64,000 nucleotides of DNA from Reticulitermes lucifugus (GCA_026260175.1 JAKCWW010000308.1:6853-70852); one strand, 5' to 3'. Positions 12,181-25,256 are shown, counted from the first letter of the stretch. Program-made: numbers and translations. The notes: generated from the letters alone by a model not told the origin.

Positions 12181-13784
12181 TGGAAACAGTTTAGTCAGTC
12201 TGTCAATAAACTGCTCAATTATATTGCGAATAACAGAAGTAAGCGATTATTTGTCTTTTGTTTAAACGTTTAGTAATGGTCATTACCGCGCGCGAATAAG
12301 CTAATGAGACGATTCTAAAATTACTTCAGCTTTGTCGTTGTTATGACACATGCAGCACCAGGCTTAACGTTAAAGAATGCTGCCTTCCACACGTACGTTT
12401 TATGTTTATTTTGTATGATTATCAAAATAAACAGGAATCACTCTGCTGCTGATGGGTCTTCATAATGCAGACTGTGTTTACCTGTAGGAACAGAATTTTT
12501 ATGTCATTCAGTGGAATAATTTTAGTCTTCATAGGATGAAATTATCTTCTGTTAAGTTCAATGGTTGAGGAACACCAAATCTAGCAAGATTAATAGTTCT
12601 TGATGGCTACTGCAAAAGACGAAAATAGCCTCTTTTGGTTTAGAATCGTTACACATCAATATGGTCTAGGCGGGATGCCAAGTCCCTCATTGAGTGTACA
12701 TTTATGCTACTCTTGATTGGAAAGTTTTTTCCACTTGACTTCCTTCTATAGTTTAGCTTCTGCTTCTAGTTTTGAACGTTCGTTGGGAGCTCATTAGCGC
12801 ATGGAAAGCGTCCAATTGGCAATAGAGAGTCCCCACAACCCCACTGGCAATTCAACAAACTGTGTAAAATACAGACAATGAATACTGTTTTTTGAACGGA
12901 TTTGTAATAAGAAAAAGTTCGGGTGCGAATTTGGGTGTGGCGAGGTGAGAAAACGAGACGGGATCAGAAATGAGTCATTAAATATAGTTCCTGTTCCGCA
13001 TATTTTCAATAATCATTCCCTTGGGTGATATTAATCATAACTGGTTTAAGTTACCTTTCTCTACGTCTGAAACTGAAAAGGGAAAATAAAGATTTATACT
13101 GCGTTAGATAGGCAAGAATGACATTTTGCCCTTACTCTAATTTTTACTGTGACGTTTATCTCTATTGAATTATCCTCAAGTTTTTGACTGGTTAACTGAT
13201 TAACTAGCTAGCTATCTAGTTTATCAATTACCTAATTCATCATCTGGCAGTAAGAATCGAATATCCAATAACTTTACATGAAAGTCCACCATTAGAAGTG
13301 ATAATCAGCCAAATCCATCTCCCATCCTCACAACTAATCTCCCTACGATTCGTCTTCATGTTATCCTACTTCCTAGTTATTTTTCAAGCAGGTTCTCAAT
13401 CAAAATTCTGTATGCACTTGTCTCCTCTTGATGCACACAGAGGTTGTAGAGCTTAAAGCGGAATTTGCTCATTGCTGCATGGCTGCACAGCCACCGACGA
13501 CGCCGCCCACTCTGCAGTACGCGAGTCCCTCGTTAAAGCAGGATTGCGACCTAGAGCGGACGACATCGATTGCTGCATAATGACCGATGACGCCTTTTAT
13601 AAGAAGAGACATATAGAGATGAAATTTGCTGTGAGGTGTTCATCAACTCATAACGTTTTCTTAAACAGGCACAAGCACATATTTTGCTCATACCCCATGC
13701 GCATGCGTTACAGGTATTCAACTGTAGTAACCACTGCCGCTGCCGCAGTTAGAGATACGACGGCGAGCGCGCAGACAAAGCACA
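12181..13784. other. Unassigned DNA
   Basis: No gene or repeat recognised. Around 13470-13700 is a slightly more GC-rich patch with an open frame. It lies directly upstream of the transposase fossil and could include the 5' part of that element, but no terminal inverted repeat was found. Confidence 0.4.
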
Positions 13785-14760
13785 GTGCGTCACTTGGTTG
13801 GCCGAAAGCAAATCCACTGTGACAGTGCAGCAAAGTTTCCTCCACGGATGTGACACAAAACATCCTGTCGTTGAAGCGATTGGACGCTGGTTTAACCAGA
13901 GGAGGCTTGGAAAAGCGCAAATCACCTGCACGATTACACACATCAGAAGGAGATGTTGAAAGCATAGGACTCTCGTGTCAAAGTACTCCAAAGAATTATA
14001 CTGTTTGTCGGAGTTTGCAGTTGGGTATGTCTAAAAATGACTATCCAAAATGTCTTGCACAAGAAACTAAGGTTGCACGCTTATAAAATTCAAATTTTGC
14101 ATAAAATTAAAGATACATGTCGGTACACAAGAGACGAATTTGCAAATTTGATGCTGAATTCAACTGACGAAGACGACAATTTTTACGGCGAGCGATGTTC
14201 AAAGATAATTTAGACTTTCATGTGAATGCCCACGTAAACAGGCACATCTGTGGCATCTGGGGATAGAAAAGGCTACATTAAATTTACGAGCACGACCGAG
14301 ACTCCCCCAGATATGTGAAGTGGCATAAGGCATGATCGTGTTTTAGGGCTCTTCTGTTTTGCTGAAATACTATCAAGGCAGGCATTTACCAGGATATGTT
14401 GTCTTTCAACAAATGTGTGGCATTGAATAAGAAGAAGGTGAAATGTGGTTTCAACAAGATGGCTCCACCCACTTTAGACATGAAGCACGAAATGCCCCTA
14501 ACATCAGATTTCCTGATCGGTGGATTGGAAGAGACGGGCCAACGCCGTGGTCCAACGAAGTCCAAAATTTTCACTACTGGACTTTTTCTGTGGGGATTTA
14601 TGAAATATCTCGTTTATACAGAAAATCCGAGATTTACGTCATCTGCGAGAGATAATTAGATAAATATGTTACTCCGGAAATGCTTCAATAAACATGGCAG
14701 AAGCTAAGTACCGTCTAGATGTTTGCAGGGTTACGAACAGTGCGCACACTGACACCTTCT
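13785..14760 (+). pseudogene. Mariner-like (DDE) transposase fossil
   Basis: A decayed transposase of the Tc1/mariner-like type common in insects. Matching protein blocks appear in the expected order but in shifting frames. The N-terminal helix-turn-helix region has QCVTWLAESKSTVTVQQSF near 13790 and EAIGRWFNQ. The linker has EKRKSPARLHTSEGDVE and SLQLGMSK. The middle has LRLHAYKIQILHKIKDT, TRDEFANLML and DEDDNF. The catalytic core has DFHVNAHVNRHICGIWG near 14210, RDSPRYVKW, and then WFQQDGS near 14443 with DRWIGRDGPTPW. The C-terminus has LFLWGFMKYLVYTENPRF and AKYRLDVCRVTNSAH near 14720. The first two acidic positions survive, but the region equivalent to SPDLTPLDF reads SKIFTTGLF, so the third acidic residue is lost. 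Several frameshifts and stops make it non-functional. No flanking inverted repeats or TA duplication were identified. The assignment is from remembered family motifs; the decay is seen directly. Confidence 0.85.
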
Positions 14761-15478
14761 GTGGTACTTACGAAAGTATTATGAGTTGGTAAACACGTTA
14801 CAGCAAAATCAAATTCCATGTCTCTCTTCTCATAAAAGTTATTGCTTTTGAGAACTTGATCCATCATTTTCGATTAACGTGTAGGTTTAAAAATAAGTAA
14901 TTTGTCATAACTTACAATATTTCACATCGTACAAAATAACTGCCAATCTTAAGAAATGTCGTATCATATGGATTATAGCGAAACACTGGATTAAAATCCA
15001 AGGGAAAGCAGCCCTTAGCTTGTCAACGAGAAAATATTCCAAAATTATAAATTTAAATAACTAGAAGGCGACATATTCGTCGGTGCAGCTGTGTCTACAT
15101 CCCAATGTAACGAAACACATACTCTAATTTCACTTAGTTTTAACGTGAAGGTTCCTCATGAAACTTCATAAGATTTTCGTGATTTAACGCCGGAATCACA
15201 GTCGAACAGTGCAGTGTTGACATCTGTGTGATGTACTTCCGATAGACATCAGCTCATGGTATTGCCAGAGGTCAGGAGTTCCCGCACTCGTCTCTTTACT
15301 TCTGCCCGATTGATTTCCAAGTCGCTCCCTCTGTTATCGGGCGGAGACAGCTGGCTGTGTAATTCCTGTAGTGAGGGACAGACGTGAGGCAGAGATGACC
15401 TGCAATTCATGTGTCGAGTTTTGTACCTGCCATTATAATGCCTGATTCTCTACTTCCTGTCATCTGCAGGGGGATGTA
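14761..15478. other. Unassigned DNA
   Basis: Nothing recognised downstream of the transposase fossil. Part may be the 3' non-coding end of that element. Confidence 0.4.
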
Positions 15479-15595
15479 AGGCCGTGTTGTTTGGTATGTA
15501 AATACCAATATTTCGGAATAAAATTATTCTCCCAGCTTCGTTGTTGAAGCCGATTCTTCAATCATCGACTTTGAAGATGGAGGTAGCATGTTTTT
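15479..15595. mobile_element. FB-2 half-copy
   Basis: Carries a GCCGTGTTGTTTGGTATGTA arm, CCAATATTTCGG and a TTGAAGATGGAGG word. These are the FB-2 arm, eroded GTTTCG and hairpin motif. The second arm is not detectable. Confidence 0.45.
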
Positions 15596-15754
15596 ACAAA
15601 TCGATATCTATCTATTAACTATCCAGCAACATATCCCAGAAAAGAATGGTGTTTTGAGCAACGGCCGGAGAAACTGGCGTCTTTCTTTTTATTTTTTTTA
15701 GTTTATACAACTGGTTGAAGATATCCCATTACTTAATAGAATGCGAAGCTGTAA

Positions 15755-15990
15755 ACACGTGGAGGAAGTAGAGGTATAGCTCCAAACATTCACAATCTCG
15801 GCACTAGGTGACACGCCCTGACCGATTTAGCACAGGGCAGAGTCCCAGTCTGTGGAGACCAGAGCCAGTATGGACGGTGCGGAGAAGGGAAAATTCTGTT
15901 GACTCTACCAGAAATCAAACCCCGAATCCTCGGTAAACCAATCCGTAGTCTAGTCATTAAACCGACTATCTCACTGTTATAACTGTGGCT
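15755..15990 (-). repeat. SINE-C copy
   Basis: On the minus strand it begins with a tRNA-like head (GAGATAGTCGGTTTAATGAC as box A region, GGGGTTTGATTTC as box B region). It continues through CCTTCTCCGCACCGTCC and a CTCTGGTCTCC word, and ends in GAGCTATACCTCTACTTCC. The order matches the other SINE-C copies. Confidence 0.65.
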
Positions 15991-16079
15991 ATAATTATAA
16001 GCAATGTCCAGGGGTACGTGATATGAAGAGGGGAACAGGTCTTTTGTTTGGCTTTTTAGAGAATGATTTTCCGGCCGCT

Positions 16080-16313
16080 TTAACCCTTTAAGCCTAATGG
16101 TTACTTTGTGTATCACACGGTTTAATATTGAAAAACATTGTTGCCCATATAGTGCATTTAAATATTTTGTATGGATCTAAGAACAAAGAGAAATTATTTC
16201 CCTATACCGCATTAACTGACTGGGTTTACCAACCGACACTGAGTGTGTTTACTGCGCGGTAGGAACTAAATCTTTGAATTCAGTTCAGGTCACCATGGTC
16301 TTTAAAGGGTTAA
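16080..16313. mobile_element. TTAA-flanked MITE (piggyBac-like)
   Basis: A 234-bp element bounded by TTAA on both sides. The left end reads TTAACCCTTTAAGCC. The right end, reverse-complemented, reads TTAACCCTTTAAAGACC. This gives terminal inverted repeats of at least 12 bp beginning with CCC next to TTAA. The interior is shared with the copy at 3570-3818. It is non-coding. Classification as piggyBac-like rests on the TTAA duplication and CCC ends; the autonomous partner is not in the window. Confidence 0.75.
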
Positions 16314-17184
16314 CTGTAATCCCAACGGTCTCAGATACATATCAAGATTATATGACGGTCCGTATTCTGCTGATGAGTCAGTATGAATTTAGTGTTTAAC
16401 TTGAGAACAACAGCAAACGAGTGACCGGTCACAAAGTAAACTTTGCCTTCGATCATAGCTGTATTAATAACTGATTCGAAGACCACACAGATATCTTATG
16501 TAGCATCTGCTAACATCTAGACCCTTCTAAAGACTGAATCAGAGCAGTACCCTTAGGATAATGATCACTACGCAATGTCATCAAAGGGAAAGTTAGCTGA
16601 GTACTTGTACCGTTTTAGCATTCTACGGTGCACAGATCGAGTTCCGACCCCAGATGGATTTTTCTTTACCATACACATTTTACCGCAAAGCAGGATGGTT
16701 GAAGTAGTAACTCTTATAATTTCTATTCGGGTCTCCTGCTGCGTATTCAGGAAGTTCCGACTTCAAATCTCAGGTGAGAGATCGAATATTTTCAGACTTG
16801 GTATCTTACTCCTTCCAGGCAAATGATGAACCAGTATCTGAAACTAGGCTATTAATGCGCCCCTTCATATTTGTTTCAATTCCTTATTTAATATCATCCT
16901 ACCAGCTGACGTCGTATGTACATATTTTGGTAAGGATAGCGCAGTTACATAAACCTCAAACAAATAAAACTCCAGATATTTGTTTCAGGTCCTCAAAGTG
17001 ATATCGAGGAACATATTTTTATGGTGTATGTGCGTATCGTTCATGAAACAAACAAGGAAGGATAGAATATACGAAGGATGAACGGAAGAAAGGAAGAAAA
17101 GGGAAAATGAAAAAGAAGTACGGAGAAATCACTACAAATAATATTCACTTATTCATATCTGAAATTAGCGTAGCGTCGAATGAT
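16314..17184. other. Unassigned DNA with a purine-rich patch
   Basis: No gene recognised. Positions 17040-17130 are a GGAAGAAAGGAAG-type purine-rich patch similar in character to 11865-12180. Confidence 0.4.
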
Positions 17185-17345
17185 AGAAAGACTGGTGAAT
17201 GGTGAATTGAAAGAGACTTGGGAAGGAAGCCATCGTTGGTCTAATGAGGCAATATCCAGTTAAGTGCCTGACGGGAATGAAGAAACCCACGAAAAATCTG
17301 TCAGGTTAACCAGTGACCGCATGTCATCTCAGGAGTAACAGTCTA
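17185..17345 (-). repeat. SINE-D conserved segment
   Basis: On the minus strand this holds a conserved insect-repeat stretch. Plus-strand words in order are GGAAGGAAGCCATCG, GTCTAATGAGGCAATATCC, GTGCCTGACGGGAATGAAG and AAACCCACGAAAAATC. The same words occur in opposite orientation at 18412-18570. The tRNA-like head is not clearly preserved. Confidence 0.55.
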
Positions 17346-17519
17346 CATGCTCAGAGCTACACCAGCCTGTTTACACATAGCATTAATAATAAGCATACAA
17401 AGAAAGAAACGAGAAGCAAGCACACAGTAAAAAAAGGGAAACTAAAGGAATGTAGACGTAAAACATAAAGAAAGAATTGGCCCAGAGTGTTCTACATTTG
17501 CAATAAAATGGAGTGAGTC

Positions 17520-17690
17520 CTTGATGATTGCTCTCTTACGGATGTGGCGCCGTGTAGTCTGGTAAGAACTTACACCCAGATGACGGAGACAGCAGGTTGC
17601 TGTGACACATCTGTACACTTCTCCTACACTACATGGCGTCAAATTCCAGAGTCACCGCCGTGAGATCTTCAATTCTCAGAGAGGTTCCCA
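17520..17690. mobile_element. Fold-back element FB-2
   Basis: The left arm has GATTGCTCTCTTACGGATGT and GGCGCCGTGTAGTCTGGTAAG. The right arm has CTACACTACATGGCGTCAAATTCC and an AGTCACCGCCGTGAGATCTTC end. The arms are mutually complementary but eroded in the centre. Confidence 0.6.
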
Positions 17691-18411
17691 CTTATCGGCC
17701 TACTCGTATTACAGACAGATGAATACGGACATTCCTCCACTAATCCCCTCCTCACGGTTCTTACGCGAGTCACCCCAAACCTCCTCCAGTTTCTTACACA
17801 AACACGTGGACAATAGTTTACACAATGGGCGTGTGATGCCGTAACTGTACTGCGCTGACACCAAAGAAGAGCCGACCAAAACACATTGGAGGAGTTTCAA
17901 ATGCAGCCACAGACAAGAACTGCTTTTGAACTGCAGAGGGCATGTGACGCCAAACTGAATGGGGAAATACTGTGAAGTTGTGAGATATGACACAGTGTAC
18001 TTTGAGACAGGTATAAATGAACAGTCTCATATTATGGAAGAACGTGGTTTGGACAGTCATCGCACTAGGCAATTTTGCACTCCATGCGTTCGTGATTTTT
18101 ACTATTTTACTCACTTATTTAACTTCAAATTGTAGCAAATATACCACAGAATTTTAACTGTTAAACAATAATGTACTCGTATAACTGCCAGACCCATGCA
18201 GAGTTACCTTGTATTAGAATAGATGATAATAAGGATGATACAGACATTTTCATCGAAATGTCATATCAATCAGTAAGTGTAGGGTTGTTTGGTAAATACA
18301 ACACAGTAAAATCAAGCGGTAACGTTTCGAAATATAGTGCAGTGTTCCCATTTATGATTCTACAGAATGTAAAAAAATAGACAAATAAAATTTTTAGAAT
18401 ACAAAAAAAAA
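17691..18411. other. Unassigned DNA
   Basis: No gene recognised. Overlapping minus-strand frames of 71-98 codons at 17669-18114 are in different frames over the same bases and carry no motif. Confidence 0.4.
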
Positions 18412-18570
18412 AGTGGCCGGGTTCATATATCGGGCAAGACATGGGCTATTCTTACCGAGGTTTTGTGGTTTTCCCTCACTATAAGTCAGGCAAACACTAG
18501 AAGAATATCTCAGACTAGGCCGTGACTGCTCCGTTCCACATCCCTTCCAATTTGCTACTCGCCATCATCC
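18412..18570 (+). repeat. SINE-D conserved segment
   Basis: A run of about a dozen A's is followed by GTGGCCGGGTTC, then GGTTTTGTGGTTTTCCCTCA, TAAGTCAGGCAAACACT and GGCCGTGACTGCTCCGTTCC. It matches the reverse complement of 17185-17345. It is a widespread insect repeat type by memory; family naming is not attempted. Confidence 0.55.
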
Positions 18571-18654
18571 ATTCTGTTACAAAACATTATTAAATAAACC
18601 ACAAGTAAAAGAATGCACGCTCCCAAAAATAAGAATCTGAAATCCCAGTTATCT

Positions 18655-18900
18655 AGGTAGGAGTACATGCCAGATTTCGGGTGGCTAGTTGTTGGATTTT
18701 TACCGCGGAGGTCCGGATTTAATCCCAGGGCATTTCATGTGAGATTTGTGATGGAAAGAGTGGCACTGGAGCAGAACTTGTTCCGAGTACTTTGGGTATC
18801 CCTTCTCAAAATAATTACTCCAATGCTTCATATTCACTCATCTCTGGCCCGAGGAAAGAACAGTGGACCACTTGGAGGCCGCAGTTCCACAGAGACACAG
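18655..18900 (+). repeat. SINE-A, diverged copy
   Basis: Shares the SINE-A body: a box B remnant (GGATTTAATCCC), CATGTGAGATTTGTGATGG, GTGGCACTGGAGCAGAAC, CGAGTACTTTGGGT and CCAATGCTTCATATTCACTC. Box A (GGGTGGCTAGTTG) is degraded. Confidence 0.6.
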
Positions 18901-21900
18901 TGTCACCCCAATACGAGAGAGCAACATCCAATTTAGATGAAAAAAAATTTATGAAGAGTCAACAGGTATATGGCAGGACAGTGAAGCAAGAAAAGTCTCA
19001 GCCATCAGGACTGGTGTTTAGACGAGGTTCGAACTAATCACCTCAGCTTAAAACATTAGACAGACCTGGTATATGCGCAAGGCTCAAAACATAACACGGC
19101 AGCTTGGAGGCCTACATGTGAGATTTCTGAGTCTCATGGCCTTGAATATTAAAAGTAGGCGCACGATCTTGTGATGTGACAAATACTAGCGTTTTGGATG
19201 GAGCTGTTGCGTCCATCTTTAAGACATAATGGTTCTTGCAAGTTTCTCATTTACTTATGGCTTGCTTAATGAGAATTTTTAGCAAGGAATTGTAGGATAA
19301 TAAGTGACTAATCAATCAGATAGGATGTGGTCCGATAAGTCCGTGTTGTAAGTCGAGGTGGTATCGTGGCATCTGCCAGGAGGATCGTAGGAAAATTATG
19401 AAGATCCAAGGTAAGGTAGTTGGTAACCTACCCGAGAGTCGAATTGGACACTTCCCGGCCACAAGGTGAATCTTCACCATTTGGAGAAACTTAATTGGTG
19501 TTGGTTCGTACCAAACCTTCGGTTTTCTATCAGACTCCATGACGTCATATCCACGAACACCGTAAATTAAGCTTACAGCAATCGATGCTTTATAAATATT
19601 TGTACTCATGTTCAGATGTTCCGATATGAAACACCATCGCTCAGATTTATGGTGGCTATTAATGTCACATATACGAGTACTTGTTCTCTAAAGAAGTTTC
19701 TTTGCAGTGAAAGAGAGAGGGGGGGGGGCCTTCGAATGTGAGATGCCACAAAGAGAACCGAGAGCTTAAAGGAATATGTAGATAAAATTCTGTGCAAACT
19801 AGTAGTGACTTAGCTGACTTTACAATATGTGCTTCTATGTGAAACGTGGCTGATGTGACATCATGATTTGCGAAATGAGATCAGCCTACTCGAATGTGTT
19901 GAAGGAGTGACGATAGTAGACAGATTCAATAAGTACACATGAGAGAAATATTGAATATTCTTAAAGTACACAGGAGGATGGGAAATAACACATATTTGGA
20001 CTGATCATATATCAAAACGGAAAATGAAGTACAAGCTATATAAGAAAAACGTTGAAGTACAGAGCAATATTGAGGAAAAAGAGAAGTGAAAAAATCTCAT
20101 ACGTGTCTGCCTTTAAAGCACTTGATGACTTCTGACAAATAACAGAAAAGACCCTGAAAATAAACCAAAAGAAGAAGCTTTATGCCAAAATTACACATTG
20201 TTGCTGTAAATTATTTCGTATTTCATAAGAAAGCACACACGTTAAAAATTCCCTGCATTGCATTTTTAAATAACAAATTTTTAACAAACGTGATATTAAT
20301 ATCAAACCACTAAGAAGAACTTACTACTGAACATTCTGTAGTTAATAATACCAACATGGCGACTGTGCGATCTTTTGAGATGAAGGCATAGCAGCAATAC
20401 CACGAAGTTATTAGTGTAAGATCCTGAGATCTCGAATGGTAACAGAACTTGAAGGAACTGCAAGTTTTTTTCCAGACAATTTATTTTGCATTATTATTTA
20501 AAATTGTGGCTACAACAGTAACGGAAACAAAACTATTATCACTAAAAAATTACTAAAGTCACATGGTGTGCGCACCGTGAACTAGAAGAATAACATGCCA
20601 CAAGGGAACGGAACAAGGTCGGAGTTTCAAATCTTAGGCTCTTACACGTAGATGTACAGATCAGTATTGAACGGGTTAAATGTCAGTGGTGTGTAATGAG
20701 CGCCTTCAGGGTCCGGACAGTATAGTCGGTGCATATGGGAACCGGGCCACATGGGCATTCAGAGTAGAATCCCGTGGCAATCGATGTCAGCGTTTGCCGC
20801 TTCTAGTGAGGGGGAGTTATAAGTACAAGCCGAACATTAATCCATTTACAAGTGAGAAGCAGAACTGAGCGTGTAAAAACAAACATATTGATGGATAAAG
20901 CACCCTCGCAACAATTACAAAGTAGCTAGCGCCTGAACGCAGCACTGACTTGGGTGCACCGACCCTTGGCTCACATTCAGAGCAGTGTTTTTAGATCTCG
21001 CCTCTAAACTTCTTCCTAAAGCCACAGATTGACTTCATAAGTCAGTCAGCATAGTGGCTTAACTACACATAATATGACAAAAGAATCCAGTTTTACTTGT
21101 TTTTTTTTGTAGTTTAAATAACGATGCTGTCAGTAAATTAGACCATATAGCGTAGAATGAGTGGACGAAATTGAATACTATACTGTAACGAATGCTCAAG
21201 TGCCTCCGTTGTTTCTGCATCATTCGCCCTTGCTCGGTTAGCGGCACGTTCCTGCTGCCAGGATTTATGCGAACATCAGAATACCTACCGGCCAGTGGTT
21301 TAAAATGCGCTCTGTTGCACACACCTGAACCTCGTAACGTCAGTCGAACACTGTTTTGTTGCAGCAAAATGCATGTATTTGAAAAGATGGGATTCATTTA
21401 CCAGAAAGAAAATGCACTTCACGGCGAATTAGGCAGTACTCGAAAGAACGAACATTTAATTTAGCGCCTTCGAAATGCAGGCTTCTGTGACAGATTAAAA
21501 GAGCAGAGATGGGAAACTGTGTTCTGGAGAACTTGAATTTGAACGCGTTCTTACTCTTAAATAAGAATTATATTTCTTTGAGACAGTCTATGTTACATCA
21601 CTTATTCTATTGTAGATTCCTTATAATGTTTCTTCTCTGCTTAAGAGTGTTCTAACAAGCGGTGCTGCAAGTACAACGTATCGTTTACTATTAGTACCAT
21701 TTCTTCAGTCTAAGGATCATTAACGCTTTGAAGACCAGAAGGTATTTTAAATCCAATGCTCCTAGATTTCCGAAAGAGCATTGTTATTTAGGAAGTTTCC
21801 TAAGCTTCGCTCTTTGTCCTTCTGGTAAGACTAGCATGTAGAAGAGTGTGAAGGATTGGTGGAATTTGAAAACCAGCATTAAGCTGATTTATACTAAAAG

Positions 21901-22851
21901 ATTCAATGTAACCGCACAGGAAACACTGCTTCAGGGTTCTACAAACCAGTTACTGCTGCGTAAAGAAATAATCGCTGTTTCTTTGAACAGCCTTACACAC
22001 ACTTATAAGTACACTGTGTAGGCAGAATGTAGAATTGTTTAATGTGAAACTCGTTGTACGTAAAGTAACCACACGATCTTAAAAATTAATATTACCACAA
22101 CTGGCCTATTTATATACATTTCCTCAAACTCACTCATAGTTTCTTATAAGATCAAGATTGCGCTTTGTAATATCACGCCGCTATATTATAGTTGGTACCA
22201 ACATTTAGAGGCAAAAATAATGCCTCCGCTTCTAGGGTACAATGTTCGCAGTATATTTCTCTGAAACGTAGATACGCTGCTGCCAAACCACTCGTACATG
22301 GCATCACTACCCCACAGACAGCCATCTTGACGTGAACAGCCACCAGACAATCAGATTTTTTATTACAGATTACCTTTCAGTAGCCGTGACCTTGTATATG
22401 ATCCACTAACCTGAAAAAGGGAAAGACGACAACTGAACCCCTCCATAAATTAATGATAAAGCTGAGACCGACTGGAACAAGAAACCAAGGACGGCCGTTG
22501 AAGTGACTGTTAGACAAGTGAGGTCGGACCGGGTCAGCAGACGGCACAACTTAGTGACACTTTGATAATGATGACAAATTATTCTCTTTGCCACAAACGA
22601 CGCGACGTAGTCAGAGCACTGCAGGCCGACAGATGATTACAAAAAAGGATAAAGGCAGTTCTTTCTTCCGGAGTAAATTTACCGACAGCAAACTGGTCAC
22701 TCAAGTACATCTAGCATAAACTTCCATAAACTTCCACGGCTTTGTGCGTCGGAGCATCTATATTTAATATTTGTTCGAATGTCAACGCTCTACTTTGTCA
22801 ATCCTGATGCAGCCCTTTCTGCGAGAATTCAGGTTTCCACAGCGTCTTTGT
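18901..22851. other. ~4 kb with no recognised gene
   Basis: No coding sequence or named repeat was identified. A run of ten G's lies at 19719-19728. Overlapping frames at 21059-21464 (112 codons minus, 90 codons plus) include a slightly GC-rich patch at 21225-21320, but I recognise no protein. Old, diverged repeats cannot be excluded by eye. Confidence 0.4.
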
Positions 22852-22998
22852 TAGGATTCAGGTGTTCTGGGATATTATGCTGTGCTATTTGGTTGACGTT
22901 TTCCGACGTTACGAAGAAACGTAGCTACTACTTTCCTCCAAAATGTCGGGAAACATCAACACAGGAAAGCAGCATAATATCCCAAAACACCTGAATGC
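22852..22998. mobile_element. Fold-back element FB-2, near-perfect palindrome
   Basis: The left arm (22852-22906) starts AGGATTCAGGTGTTCTGGGA then TATTATGCTGTG. The right arm mirrors it (CAGCATAATATCCCAAAACA, then CCTGAATGCT). The arms are about 55 bp and roughly 85 per cent complementary. The centre holds CCGACGTTACGAAG, a mutated CCGACGTTTCGAAG. A transcript would fold into one long hairpin. Confidence 0.75.
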
Positions 22999-24825
22999 TC
23001 AATAACTCTATTTATGAGTATTCGTTAGAATAATTAATCACCAAATCAGCTAAGAGTTTGTCAATTAATTTGCCATCATCAGGCCTATTTTATACGAAAT
23101 TGGAAATAACAATGTACTTTTTTAAAATTAATACTACAATGTAGTATTTTGTATGGTAACTGAAAAAATAGCAACATTCTGACTTCACCAAATACGGCAT
23201 CCTGGCTCAGCACTTTCCGATCATTCGCGTACAACAAGCACATGCACACAAACTTAGAACGCTTGACATCAACATAACACCTCCGTAACCACAAACAGTC
23301 ATACAGAACACAACAAATTAATTATATCTACAACACGAATTCAGTATCCTTACAATTATCAATCCACCGCTTCGTCCAGCATCTAACAATATCAGAATCT
23401 GTGACAATGCTCAGAGTGAACACTGACAACATTCGACGATGATATAATAGAATCATTATCCTACAAGAATTTGTTACAGTGACAGTTTAAGTATTTTTAA
23501 TTGTATAATATGACATTTTATGACTTAAAACACGTGCATTGCAAAGTTATATTACATACACTAAGCCTGATGTTGGCAAAATAGCCACCGAAACAAGTAG
23601 CGTAGTTCAGTGAGTGTTCTAACGAATACGTACAAAAGGAATTGCATTAGGACTGAGTGAATAAAACAAAATAAAACAGTGGTTTATTAAATACAGAACG
23701 AGGTAAAAATATTGAATCACTATTTGTTTTATGTAGCGATGCTATCAGAAACTCAGAAAAAGAGCGATGTGAGGTAGGATGATAGGTGAACGCGAATGGT
23801 ATGTGGATGGAAGGGATCGTAGACTAATTTGAGTTGATACTCGTACCTCAGCATACGACTGCAGGGATTGGTGAAATTAAAAGGATGGTCGGTATTCCGG
23901 CTGCGATTCAATCCAGGCATGTCCCAAAAGGTCAGAAGAGATGGCGTTTGAGCCTACTTCCTCGTTGACAAACACACACACACACACAAGCCAAGTGCCC
24001 GTTCTTCACCCGGGTTGGCATCGCATTAATATTTATATTACAACACAAATCTTTTCTATAATATACTGTTGAATCAATTATATCGTTTTAAAAAATCAGT
24101 AATTTTAATATTATGTATTGTATGCCTCTTTTAATCATACAAATAATTGGGACATTATAAAATAATTCCTTTTTCACTATTGCTTGTGGCTTGCCAAGCA
24201 TAATCCTTTATTTGGAAAAAAAATCGTTCTACACGTCAATTTATAACCCGACCGACGGACCGACCTCAAATCACTCTTCACTAACAGTCATACAGAGCGA
24301 CTACCTGTTCGTTTCCTATTTCCTAGTATAATCCTGCTAATTAATAAAATTACATACACTTACCACAGTGGATCTTAAGGGCATTTACAGAGAGGGTTTA
24401 GTCAAATATCTCTGTCCACTCACAGATTTAATTGGCAAGAATCAGAATTATTATCATAAAAATAATTTGATGCACAATCCACTTACCTACTCTGTACCTA
24501 TAAATATAACCATTCTTTGTGAAAATCTCTCTCCTGCATATGGACACTAAAATTTGATATTATCAGCGAAACAATCACCTCACGTGAGTCGTGAAATTCA
24601 CAGGTTCAGTATTTAATCATCTTTCTACAGACGGGTAATTTCAGACTGGTTATATACTTCATTTGATGTATTCCTTCCTCTTTATAAGGATCACATGTCA
24701 CTGCTTCATATAAGGCCTACTTATAGGTCTATATGAAACTTTCACTGCTTTGATTATATAGCAGCCCGAAAAACAAACTTTTTCGAGTGAAAGTAAAGTT
24801 TTCCATGTCCACGTCATGAAGCCAG
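22999..24825. other. Unassigned DNA with a short (AC)8 repeat
   Basis: No gene recognised. An (AC)8 dinucleotide run lies at 23972-23987. Confidence 0.4.
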
Positions 24826-25090
24826 ATAAGGGGAGTAGGGGTATAGCTCCACTCATTTTTAACCGCGGCACTATATGGAGGTGAGTCGTTAACTTCACGA
24901 CCCGGCCGCTTTACTCCCGAGAAAGAACATCGGTACCCATTTAATAGGGGCCTTGGTGGGCCCCAGAGCCGGTCTGGACATTTTGGAGAAGAGTAAAATG
25001 TCTTCCCCCTATCGGGATTTGTTTTCATCGCTCTTATTAGCAAATCTCACAGCAATTCCAGTTCCAGATCGCCTGACTCTCCCCACATTC
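24826..25090 (-). repeat. SINE-C copy
   Basis: Plus-strand words in order: GTAGGGGTATAGCTCCACTC, TAACCGCGGCACTA, CACGACCCGGCCGCTTTACTC, CATCGGTACCCATTTAATAG, GGGCCCCAGAGCCGGTCTGG and ACATTTTGGAGAAGAG. These give the SINE-C body in minus orientation. The tRNA-like head expected further right is diverged, or displaced to 25257-25312. Confidence 0.65.
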
Positions 25091-25256
25091 AGTGAGTCGA
25101 TGTATCAATGCATCCAACGTTCCACACTGTGTACACTACATTTGTCCGTGTCCGTTATACGTATATTGCGCATCGGTACATTAATGGTAATAATATCATG
25201 AAGCACCATATACCATAACGATCAAACTTCATCAGTTAACACAGCATGATTCGAAA

